Shown: positions 1-6,277 of the stretch, piece after piece
How positions within the stretch are numbered: position 1 is the stretch's first letter
Layout of the letters: every line of letters starts with the position of its first letter
Assembly (NCBI GenBank): GCA_044508215.1
Contig: JBIQID010000053.1
Location: 1 to 19,770 of the forward strand
DNA length: 19,770 nucleotides
Reading direction: 5' to 3'
DNA from: JAEZFI01 sp044508215
GTDB taxonomy: Bacteria > Actinomycetota > Acidimicrobiia > Acidimicrobiales > Microtrichaceae
The notes under the pieces: generated by a model
What the model was told of the DNA's origin: nothing
Database searches by the model: none
What the model saw: only the letters and a program-made list of their open reading frames with translations
Program-made: the position numbers and the translations under genes

Positions 1-1164
1 GTCGCCCTCCTCGACGCGCTGTACCCGAACGTCGTGGAGGTCCTCTCCCACGCCGAGCGCACCGGTGACCTGGCATCGGTCCGACCGCTCGCCGCCGCGC
101 ACGACCGCTACTGGTACCTCCGCCCCCACTGGGGTGACGGCCTCCGGTGGCTCGACCTCCTCACGACGCCCGACCTCGAGGAGCAGGACCCGCTGACCCA
201 CGCCCGGATGGTGCTGGCGATCGCGCTGACCCACCGGAACCGTGACGACTCGATGGACCACCTCCGCGCGCACCTCGAACGAGCGCTGGACGTGCTGGCC
301 GAGCACGGCCCCGTGGAACAGGAGCTGGAAGCGGCCGGGCTGCTGGCGATCGACGCCGCGATCAGCGGTGACGTCACTCGCTTCGACCGGATCATGGAGC
401 GGCACTCCCCCCGGGCCCCACTGGCGGGCTCGGCGTGGTTCCGGCTGAGCGCGGATGCCATCGCCGCGATCGGGCGGGCGGTCCGCGGCGAGCTGGCCGA
501 AGGCATCGCCGACATCGGGGTGGCCCGCGACGCCGTGGCCGACGCAGGCGACTTCGCGTTCGCGTCCCGCCTGTCGATCTGGGCTGCGGTCGGCTCCCGC
601 CTGGCCGGCGACACCGAAGGCGCCCGGGCCGAGCTCCGACGGAGCCTCGCCCTGTCGGCGCAGGCCGGCGTCGGTGGCATGGAGTCGAGGGCGATGTTCA
701 TGCTGGCGGAGCTCGGCGAGGAGGGCCCGGGCGACAGCGAGAGCCGCCTCGAGGCCTCACTCGAGAGCGCGGTGGCGCGAGGCGACCGGACGCTCGCCGC
801 CGAGTGCACCCGCGAGCTGGCCCGACTGGCGTGTGAGCGCGGCGACGTGGAGCAGTCGCGTTCGCTCTTCCGCGCTGCGATCCCGCCGCTGGCGGAGCTG
901 TCGCCGGTGGGCCTCGGCATCCTGCTCGTGGAGCTCGTGGACCTCGTCGACCAATCCGCCCACCAGGACCTCCTCGACGGCGCGACCGCGCTGCTCGCCC
1001 ACTCGTCCTCGTTCGACCTGCCGGCCCGGCAGCGACTGGAGGAGCTGCTGCGCTTGCACCACGTCGACGTCGCGGACCAGGTGCCGGCCCTCCTGCCGCA
1101 CGACGACGCACCGGACACCGGCGAGCTGGCCACCCTGGCCCTCCGGGTGCTCGACGCCATCTGA
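1..1164 (+). CDS. C-terminal part of a large AfsR/LuxR-type ATPase regulator (helical repeats), 5' truncated by the window
   Basis: The frame is open from base 1 and ends at TGA 1162-1164, so the gene begins outside the window and 387 codons are visible. The protein is Ala/Leu/Arg-rich and almost entirely helical. It opens with a stretch like the winged-helix/TPR junction of AfsR, MalT and LuxR-type regulators ('LSHAERTGDLASVRPLAAAHDRYWYLR'-like, residues about 15-40), where a segment on low-copy workload per helix pair precedes 'GLRWLDLLTT'. TPR-like helix pairs follow, for example near residues 180-215 and 245-290. No DNA-binding helix-turn-helix is visible at the C-terminus, so any such domain, and the expected P-loop NTPase or cyclase domain, would lie upstream of the window. 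Only the repeat region is seen; the family call is inference. The next gene follows within about 45 bp on the same strand. Confidence 0.6.
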   Translation, partial: VALLDALYPNVVEVLSHAERTGDLASVRPLAAAHDRYWYLRPHWGDGLRWLDLLTTPDLEEQDPLTHARMVLAIALTHRNRDDSMDHLRAHLERALDVLAEHGPVEQELEAAGLLAIDAAISGDVTRFDRIMERHSPRAPLAGSAWFRLSADAIAAIGRAVRGELAEGIADIGVARDAVADAGDFAFASRLSIWAAVGSRLAGDTEGARAELRRSLALSAQAGVGGMESRAMFMLAELGEEGPGDSESRLEASLESAVARGDRTLAAECTRELARLACERGDVEQSRSLFRAAIPPLAELSPVGLGILLVELVDLVDQSAHQDLLDGATALLAHSSSFDLPARQRLEELLRLHHVDVADQVPALLPHDDAPDTGELATLALRVLDAI

Positions 1165-1196
1165 GCCGGAGCTGGCCGGGCCCCATGGACGGCTGC

Positions 1197-1202
1197 GACC
1201 AT
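1197..1202 (+). promoter_or_regulatory. Candidate -10 box (GACCAT) for a leaderless enoyl-CoA hydratase mRNA
   Basis: GACCAT lies 6 nt before the GTG at 1209, the same geometry as the TAGCGT and GAGGAT boxes at other starts in this window. It is weaker than those, and no convincing -35 is visible. If it is real, translation begins at 1209 and not at the ATG at 1185. Confidence 0.35.
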
Positions 1203-1208
1203 GCCGGG

Positions 1209-1961
1209 GTGATCCAGACCTCCGACACCGACCACGTCCGGCTCGTCACCCTCGACCGCCCGGACGTCATGAACGCGTTCGACATCGGGCTCTACCGGGC
1301 GCTCACCGAAGCGCTCGAAGCGGCGGCGTCCGACGACGGCGTCCACGTGGTGGTCATCACCGGCGCGGGACGGGCGTTCTCTGCCGGCCAGGACCTGGCG
1401 GAGATGGCGGCGCTCGCCGAGGGCACCGCGCCCGAGGGAGCGGAGACCGGCTTCCAGGGCCTGCTCGAGGTGGTCCAGGGCTACCCCAAGCCCCTCATCG
1501 CGGCCGTGAACGGCGCAGCCGTGGGCCTCGGCTTCACGATCCTCGGCCACTGCGACCTCGCCGTGGCCAGCACGACCGCCAAGTTCAAGGTGCCGTTCGC
1601 GCCGCTCGGTGTCCCTCCCGAGGCGGGGTCCAGCTACCTGTTCCCCGCCCGCATCGGCTGGCAGCGCGCCGCCGAGGTGCTGCTGATCGGCGACTGGGTC
1701 ACCGCCGAGCAGGCCCTCGAGTGGGGCCTCGTGCGCGAGGTGGTCGCCCCCGACGAGCTCCTCGACGCGGCGATGGCCCTTGCCCGCCGGATCGCGGAGC
1801 ACCCACCCGCCGCGACCCAGACCATCAAGCGGCTGATGATGGAGGCGCGGGGCGACGCGGTCCAGGCTGCGCGCCAGCGGGAGGAAGCAGCGTTCGCGGT
1901 GATGCTCGCCGGCTCGGGCGCTCGCGCCGCGCACGAGGCCATCAGCTCGTCCGGCGACTGA
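1209..1961 (+). CDS. Enoyl-CoA hydratase/isomerase (crotonase) family protein
   Basis: A crotonase-fold protein that would act on acyl-CoA thioesters in the cytoplasm, in beta-oxidation or a related pathway. Near residue 55 it has the first oxyanion-hole motif (GRAFSAGQDLAEM). The second glycine-rich segment (VNGAAVGLGFTILGHCDLA) follows around residues 97-115. The stretch 'LGVPPEAGSSYLFP' resembles the catalytic-Glu loop of delta3,delta2-enoyl-CoA isomerases more than the two-glutamate hydratase arrangement, so isomerase is the better guess. I chose GTG 1209 because it gives the usual short N-terminus before 'RLVTLDRP' and has a -10-like box 6 nt upstream. ATG 1185 is in frame and would add eight residues that do not look family-like. 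Length is about 250 residues, normal for the family. It ends 12 bp from a convergent gene. Confidence 0.9.
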   Translation: MIQTSDTDHVRLVTLDRPDVMNAFDIGLYRALTEALEAAASDDGVHVVVITGAGRAFSAGQDLAEMAALAEGTAPEGAETGFQGLLEVVQGYPKPLIAAVNGAAVGLGFTILGHCDLAVASTTAKFKVPFAPLGVPPEAGSSYLFPARIGWQRAAEVLLIGDWVTAEQALEWGLVREVVAPDELLDAAMALARRIAEHPPAATQTIKRLMMEARGDAVQAARQREEAAFAVMLAGSGARAAHEAISSSGD

Positions 1962-1977
1962 CCTCCGCGACGGTCAG
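1958..1977. terminator. Small inverted repeat spanning both stop codons of a convergent pair
   Basis: CTGACC (1958-1963) and GGTCAG (1972-1977) are perfect 6-bp arms around an 8-nt loop. The left arm contains the TGA of the enoyl-CoA hydratase. The right arm contains the TGA (read as TCA) of the convergent DUF3293 gene. There is no T-tract, so it is at best a weak bidirectional terminator. Confidence 0.35.
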
Positions 1978-2459
1978 CTGCCGCGCTCGGGCCAGCCCCG
2001 ACCGATCGGCTCGTGCCCGCCGAAGCAGAACACCAGCCACATCGTGTCCCCGGTGGCCTCGAAGATCGCCACCTGGCGGCACTCCCGCGCCAGGCGCACC
2101 GCGGTGTCCCGGTCGAGCCCGGTGACCGCGAACCCCTGCTCGAACCAGCTGTCGTCGGGGGCCACTCCGGTGGCGCCCCAACGGCGGCCCCCGGCCTCGT
2201 CGATCGCCGCTGCCAGCCGTCGGTTCGCCGCCCGGTTCGCGGCCGCGCCGGGCCGCTCGTCGCCGGGGTTCCACGCCGTCAGCACGTGGAGCGGTCCGCC
2301 GATCCGGCCCACCGCCTGCTGGATCGGCACCCAGTCGCCGTCGATCACCACGTCGACGGGCGTGCCCAGGTAGGCATCGATGGTCTCCTCGGTGAACGGC
2401 GGCGCCTGCTCCTCGGTGACGCCGTCGGGGCCTCGATCGGTCATCGCATCGTCGTCCAT
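1974..2459 (-). CDS. DUF3293 domain-containing protein
   Basis: A 161-residue protein of unknown function. The hallmark 'LTAWNPGDERPGAAANRAANRRL' region (TAWNP followed by conserved Asn/Arg) and the downstream 'WFEQGFAVTGLDRDTAVRLAREC' and 'QVAIFEATGD' segments match DUF3293, small cytoplasmic proteins with no assigned activity. The ATG at 2459 has no Shine-Dalgarno but has a TAGCGT box 8 nt upstream, consistent with a leaderless transcript. An internal ATG five codons later is an alternative start. The gene diverges from the lipoprotein hydrolase at 2508 with a 48-bp shared promoter region. Its 3' end faces the enoyl-CoA hydratase. Confidence 0.85.
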   Translation of the reverse strand: MDDDAMTDRGPDGVTEEQAPPFTEETIDAYLGTPVDVVIDGDWVPIQQAVGRIGGPLHVLTAWNPGDERPGAAANRAANRRLAAAIDEAGGRRWGATGVAPDDSWFEQGFAVTGLDRDTAVRLARECRQVAIFEATGDTMWLVFCFGGHEPIGRGWPERGS

Positions 2460-2467
2460 GCGGCGGC

Positions 2468-2473
2468 ACGCTA
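2468..2473 (-). promoter_or_regulatory. -10 box TAGCGT, leaderless start of DUF3293 gene
   Basis: TAGCGT on the minus strand lies 8 nt before the ATG at 2459. The same hexamer precedes the AidB-like gene at 6278. No Shine-Dalgarno is present between the box and the start codon. Confidence 0.55.
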
Positions 2474-2507
2474 CCGAGCACCGCCCTCCGTCTGACAGGC
2501 TCAGGCG

Positions 2508-4604
2508 GTGCGGGTCAGCGAGCGGTCCTCCCTGACGGCGCCGCGGGCGGTGCTGTCGGTCGTGGTGCCGATGGTTGCGCTCTGCCTGTGCCTCACCGCC
2601 TGCACCAAGGAGAAGCGCGCGGACGCCGGTGGGCCCGACCAGCCGCCCGAGCCCGTCACCGTCGAGATGCTGGCGGACCACTCCGGCGGCTTCTTCTCGT
2701 TCCCCTGGCCGAACGAGCTGCGGAAGGCCGCGGACGGCACGCTCGACCTCACCGGGCTCCCGGGGGTGGAGGCTCCCGCCGAGGACGCTCCGGGCACCAC
2801 CGCGCCCGGCCAGTCGCTGCTGCCCGAGCTCACCGCGCAGCTGGCACGCGCCGTGACCGATTTCGGCACGAACAGCGCCATCTACCTGCGTGCCACCGGC
2901 GCGCTGGACAGCGAGTCGATCCCCACCCCGTCGGAGAGCCTCGAGCCGACCGCGTCGGTGCAGCTGATCGACCTCGACCGGGGCGAGCCAGCTCCCGTGA
3001 TCGTCGAGGTGCAGGACGGTGACCGCTTCCGCCCGGACCACCTCCTCACCGTGCTGCCGTACCCCGGCCACCCGCTCCACCCCGGCACCCGGTACGGGCT
3101 GGCGGTCACCACGGCGCTCCGATCCCGGGCGGGCGCGCCGGTCGAGCCGTCACCCCTCATCGACCGGCTCGACGAACGGTGGTCCCAGTCGACCGGCGTC
3201 GACGAGGCCACCTGGCGGACCCTCCGCAGCCAGCGCGACGAGGTCCGCCGTGCCCTCCCTGCCGAGGCTCGGCGCGACGGGCTCGTCGCCTTCACCGTGT
3301 TCCGCACCCAGGACGTGGGCCGCGAGATGGCCGCGGTGGCTGCGGCGGTGAGGGACCGTCCGCCACCGGTCGTGAACTGGGAGCGCCGGGAGCGGTGCGC
3401 CGCCGACGCCCCGACGGACGGCACCGGCGCTGCGACCTACGTGGGCTTCGTGACGCTGACCCGCTTCCAGGCCGGCCCGTGGCCGCACCTGCGGGAGGGT
3501 GGCGCCATCCACGTCGACGCTGACGGCCGGGCCGTTCCGCAGGGCACGGCGAAGGCGCCGATCGTGGTGAAGGTGCCGTGCGGTGACCCGCCGCCGAACG
3601 GCTGGCCGATCCTCACGTTCATCGACGGCACCGGTGCCGGCGCCGACCTCGACGGCATCTCGCTGTGGAACCGCGCCGGTTGGGTGACCGCCACCATCCC
3701 GCCGCTCTTCGGCGCCGGCCGCGAGCCGCCCGCCGACGTGACCGCGCTCCTCGAGGCGTTCGGCCTCACCGACCCGGCCCTGCGGTCCGAGCTGCTCTTC
3801 TACAACTTCCTGAACCCCGCAGCCGCCCGGACCAACCCGATCCAGCAGGCGGCCGACCACCTCGCGCTGCAGCGAGCCGTCGCCGCCATGTCGTTCGACC
3901 GCGGGCGCCAGCGCTCGAAGGTCCGGGTGGAGACCGACGACTCGATCACCGTGGTGAGCGGCCACAGCCAGGGCGCGCAGAGCCTCCCCCTGGTGGCGGC
4001 GGCCGACCCGACGATCGACGGTGTGATCTCGTCCACCGGGTCGGGCGGGCAGTACCACACGCTCGCCCACATCAGCACCCAGCGCGTGGGGCTCGCCACG
4101 TTCACCGGCGACGTCGACCTCCTCGACGAGCTGAACCCCGTGGTCCAGCTGATCCAGACGCTCCTCGAGGCGGGCGACGGCATCAACTTCCCGAGCACCA
4201 TGAGCTACCTCAACATCTCAGGTCAGGCCGACACCTGCGTGTCGCTCGAGACGTCCCGCCACCTCGCCGGCGCGCTGGGGCTGGTGACGATCTCCCCGAT
4301 CGAGCTCGAGTCGCTCTACGGCGACGAGGCACTCGACCCACCCGTCGAGGAGAGCGGGACGGTGGAGGGCAACGCCGGCGAGGGCGGGACGGCCACCCGG
4401 GTGAACATCGAGCTGCCCGGCGGGCACTTCGTGGCGTACGACGACACCACCACCGCCACCGCCTTCCTCGACGCGATCCGCGAGGGCCGGACGCCGTCGG
4501 TGAGCGTGGACGACGACCCGCCGACCGGGAACGGCAACTGCCCGGGCCGCCGGTGGGACGACCCGCCCCGTCGCTACGCCGTGGGAGCCGCCGACTCACG
4601 CTGA
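2508..4604 (+). CDS. Secreted lipoprotein alpha/beta hydrolase (lipase/esterase-like)
   Basis: A 698-residue exported serine hydrolase. Residues 1-32 form a lipoprotein signal peptide: Arg-containing n-region, hydrophobic core, and lipobox L-T-A-C with Cys32 as the lipidation site. Just after it, 'FFSFPWPNELRKAADGTLDL' resembles the N-terminal module of large bacterial surface lipases (VolA/Pla-type 'PFPND...DGTL'). The nucleophile elbow is GHSQGA with Ser487. Asp575 (GQADTCV) and His640 (PGGHF) fall where the acid and base of the triad should be. The middle region (about 90-330) has no motif I recognise and may be a beta-sandwich. The substrate is unknown; lipid or polyester ester bonds are plausible. 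The GTG start has only a weak -10-like CAGGCT 6 nt upstream. The last 31 bp overlap the 3' end of the convergent thioesterase gene. Confidence 0.85.
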   Translation: MRVSERSSLTAPRAVLSVVVPMVALCLCLTACTKEKRADAGGPDQPPEPVTVEMLADHSGGFFSFPWPNELRKAADGTLDLTGLPGVEAPAEDAPGTTAPGQSLLPELTAQLARAVTDFGTNSAIYLRATGALDSESIPTPSESLEPTASVQLIDLDRGEPAPVIVEVQDGDRFRPDHLLTVLPYPGHPLHPGTRYGLAVTTALRSRAGAPVEPSPLIDRLDERWSQSTGVDEATWRTLRSQRDEVRRALPAEARRDGLVAFTVFRTQDVGREMAAVAAAVRDRPPPVVNWERRERCAADAPTDGTGAATYVGFVTLTRFQAGPWPHLREGGAIHVDADGRAVPQGTAKAPIVVKVPCGDPPPNGWPILTFIDGTGAGADLDGISLWNRAGWVTATIPPLFGAGREPPADVTALLEAFGLTDPALRSELLFYNFLNPAAARTNPIQQAADHLALQRAVAAMSFDRGRQRSKVRVETDDSITVVSGHSQGAQSLPLVAAADPTIDGVISSTGSGGQYHTLAHISTQRVGLATFTGDVDLLDELNPVVQLIQTLLEAGDGINFPSTMSYLNISGQADTCVSLETSRHLAGALGLVTISPIELESLYGDEALDPPVEESGTVEGNAGEGGTATRVNIELPGGHFVAYDDTTTATAFLDAIREGRTPSVSVDDDPPTGNGNCPGRRWDDPPRRYAVGAADSR

Positions 4605-5416
4605 CGCTTGTCGCGGACCAGCACCTCCTGCGCCACGGTCGCCACGTGCGTGCCGTCGAGGGTGAAGATCTGGCCGAGCGACAGGCCGCGTGCCCCCACG
4701 AACGTGAGGCAGCTGAAGTCGTGAAGGTGCCAGCGGTCGGCCCGCATCGGGCGGTGGAACCAGATGGTGTGGTCCAAGCTGGCGCTGAACGTGTTCTCGT
4801 AGAGCACCTGCTCGGGCTCGAGGCCCAGCGGGTGCGCGCGGATCACCGCCTCGGTCGGCATGTCGTCGGAGAGGTACGCGAGTGCCGCGGCGTGGAGCAG
4901 GCCGTCGTCGGGCATCTCGTCGCTCACCCGGAGCCAGGCGGCGGTGCGGCCCGTGCCGGCGCGGTCCGTGTCGTCGAGGACCCCCTGCGGCACGGTGGCG
5001 CGCAGGAACACGTCGCTCCAGCTGGACTGCTCGGCGGTCTCCGGGTCGGGCAGGCCGGTGGGCATCTCGATGGTCTGCACGTCCTCGGACCGCTCGGCGC
5101 GCTGGAAGCTGCACTCCAGGTTCAGGATCGCCCCGACGGCCTGGCGCGCCACCACCCGGCGGGTGCAGAACGAGCGGCCGTTGCGGAGGCGGTCGACCTC
5201 GTAGCGCACCGGCTCGTTGTGGTCACCGCGGCGGATGAAGTACGAGCGGATCGAGTGGACCACCAGCTCGGGATCGTCGACCGTCGCGGCCGCAGCACGC
5301 AGCGCCTGCGCCACGATCTGCCCGCCGTACAGGCCGCCCCACGGGTACTTCGGGCCGGTCCCGACGTAGGTGTCGGCGCCGTGCGACTCGAGCTCCAGGA
5401 TCGCAGCCAGGTCCAT
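4574..5416 (-). CDS. tesB: Acyl-CoA thioesterase II (TesB family)
   Basis: A double-hotdog thioesterase of 280 residues, close to the usual 285, predicted to hydrolyse medium/long-chain acyl-CoA in the cytoplasm. The N-terminal hotdog carries 'GGLYGGQIVAQAL'. The C-terminal hotdog carries 'ASLDHTIWFHRP', whose Asp matches the catalytic Asp of E. coli TesB, and 'VATVAQEVLVR', whose Gln matches the catalytic Gln. A Ser/Thr in 'HDFSCLTF' occupies the third position. The start at 5416 gives the typical 'MDLAAILEL' beginning. TAGCTT lies 7 nt upstream and there is no Shine-Dalgarno, consistent with a leaderless mRNA. It diverges from the flavoprotein at 5511, and its tail overlaps the lipoprotein gene. 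Confidence 0.95.
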   Translation of the reverse strand: MDLAAILELESHGADTYVGTGPKYPWGGLYGGQIVAQALRAAAATVDDPELVVHSIRSYFIRRGDHNEPVRYEVDRLRNGRSFCTRRVVARQAVGAILNLECSFQRAERSEDVQTIEMPTGLPDPETAEQSSWSDVFLRATVPQGVLDDTDRAGTGRTAAWLRVSDEMPDDGLLHAAALAYLSDDMPTEAVIRAHPLGLEPEQVLYENTFSASLDHTIWFHRPMRADRWHLHDFSCLTFVGARGLSLGQIFTLDGTHVATVAQEVLVRDKRQRESAAPTA

Positions 5417-5423
5417 CCGCAGG

Positions 5424-5429
5424 AAGCTA
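5424..5429 (-). promoter_or_regulatory. -10 box TAGCTT, leaderless start of tesB-like gene
   Basis: TAGCTT on the minus strand lies 7 nt before the ATG at 5416, with no Shine-Dalgarno between them. It fits the TAnnnT pattern seen at several starts in this window. Confidence 0.55.
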
Positions 5430-5471
5430 CCGGCTGCCCACACACCTCCGGTCCGGGCGACTGACGGAAAT

Positions 5472-5487
5472 CCCTCCGGGCGGAGGG
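5472..5487. repeat. Inverted repeat CCCTCCG-gg-CGGAGGG in a divergent promoter region
   Basis: Perfect 7-bp arms with a 2-nt centre lie in the 94-bp gap between the divergent thioesterase (start 5416) and flavoprotein (start 5511). The position suits an operator acting on one or both genes. A chance GC-rich palindrome cannot be excluded. Confidence 0.4.
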
Positions 5488-5510
5488 GCTGGTGCGGACA
5501 CACTCGTGCC

Positions 5511-6185
5511 ATGAGCGCAGCGGCCGCGAGCGACGGCGCAACCACGATCGAGCCCACCGACCGCACCCAGGTGCGACGCCACCGCGAACGGGCCCGCTAC
5601 GAACGGGCGACCCTCGAAGCGATCCTCGACGAGGGCCTGGTCGCCCACGTGGGGGTGGTGGACGGCGCCCACCCCGTCGTGCTGCCGATGGCCTACGCCC
5701 GGATCGGCGAGACGCTCTACCTGCACGGCGCGGTGGCCAACCACCTCCTCCGCACGGGGGCCGAGGGCGAGATCTGCGTGACCGTGACCCTGCTCGACGG
5801 CCTGGTGCTGTCCCGCTCGTGGTTCCACCACTCGATGAACTACCGGTGCGCGGTGGTGTACGGCCGGCCGCGGCTCGTGACCGACGACGAGGAGAAGTGG
5901 GCGGCGTCGCGTGCCCTCGTGGAGCACATCGCCCGAGGCCGCTCGGACGGCACGCGCCCGGTCACCACCGAGGAGCTGCGGAAGACGATGTTCCTGGCGC
6001 TCCCGCTCGACGAGGCCTCGGCGAAGGTGCGCACCGGACCGCCCAGCGAGGCGCCGGGCGACGTCGACGGTGGCGCCTGGGGCGGTGTGCTCCCCCTCTC
6101 GGTGGCGGCGGGCGCGCCGGTGCCCGACGAGGCCACCCCGGCGCACGTCTCCCTCCCCGAGCACCTGGCGGGCTGGCGGCGCTGA
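5511..6185 (+). CDS. Pyridoxamine 5'-phosphate oxidase family FMN-binding protein
   Basis: A 224-residue protein of the flavin-nucleotide-binding split-barrel group related to pyridoxamine phosphate oxidase. The pattern is typical: 'ILDEGLVAHVGVVDGAHPVVLP' near residue 40, 'TLYLHGAVANHLLR' near 70, 'VTVTLLDGLVLSRSWFHHSMNYR' near 90-110, and the 'LPLDEASAKVRTGPP' tail near 165. These proteins bind FMN or related flavins; the reaction is usually unknown and may be reduction of a small molecule. I chose ATG 5511 over upstream in-frame codons because family members begin shortly before the 'RHRERARYERATL' helix. A weak CACACT box lies 6 nt upstream. A strong hairpin begins 2 nt after the stop codon. 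Confidence 0.9.
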   Translation: MSAAAASDGATTIEPTDRTQVRRHRERARYERATLEAILDEGLVAHVGVVDGAHPVVLPMAYARIGETLYLHGAVANHLLRTGAEGEICVTVTLLDGLVLSRSWFHHSMNYRCAVVYGRPRLVTDDEEKWAASRALVEHIARGRSDGTRPVTTEELRKTMFLALPLDEASAKVRTGPPSEAPGDVDGGAWGGVLPLSVAAGAPVPDEATPAHVSLPEHLAGWRR

Positions 6186-6186
6186 C

Positions 6187-6213
6187 GCTGGCCGGGCACC
6201 CGTCCCGGCCAGC
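6187..6213 (+). terminator. Strong hairpin just after the FMN-binding protein gene
   Basis: GCTGGCCGGG (6187-6196) and CCCGGCCAGC (6204-6213) are perfect 10-bp arms around a 7-nt loop, beginning 2 nt after the stop codon. There is no U-tract, as is common for hairpin terminators proposed in high-GC actinobacteria. Confidence 0.65.
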
Positions 6214-6218
6214 CGGCC

Positions 6219-6239
6219 CACCCCGGTGGGGTGACACCC
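6219..6239. repeat. Two mutually exclusive overlapping palindromes upstream of the aidB-like gene
   Basis: CACCCC-ggt-GGGGTG (6219-6233) shares its right arm with GGGTG-a-CACCC (6229-6239). Only one can form at a time. They lie 27-47 bp upstream of the TAGCGT -10 box of the AidB-like gene, so an operator role is possible. They could also be extra terminator structure after the preceding gene. Confidence 0.35.
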
Positions 6240-6265
6240 GGCGACCATCCGCGAGCGCCCTTCGG

Positions 6266-6271
6266 TAGCGT
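6266..6271 (+). promoter_or_regulatory. -10 box TAGCGT, leaderless start of aidB-like gene
   Basis: TAGCGT lies exactly 6 nt before the ATG at 6278, with no Shine-Dalgarno in between. It is the same hexamer as at the DUF3293 gene. Confidence 0.6.
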
Positions 6272-6277
6272 TCGCGC

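Noticed and set aside
108..1934. A 608-codon open frame on the minus strand opposite the regulator fragment and enoyl-CoA hydratase
   Set aside because: It crosses two well-supported plus-strand genes, has an Arg/Ser-rich low-complexity translation and shows no domain. Open antisense frames are expected at this GC content.
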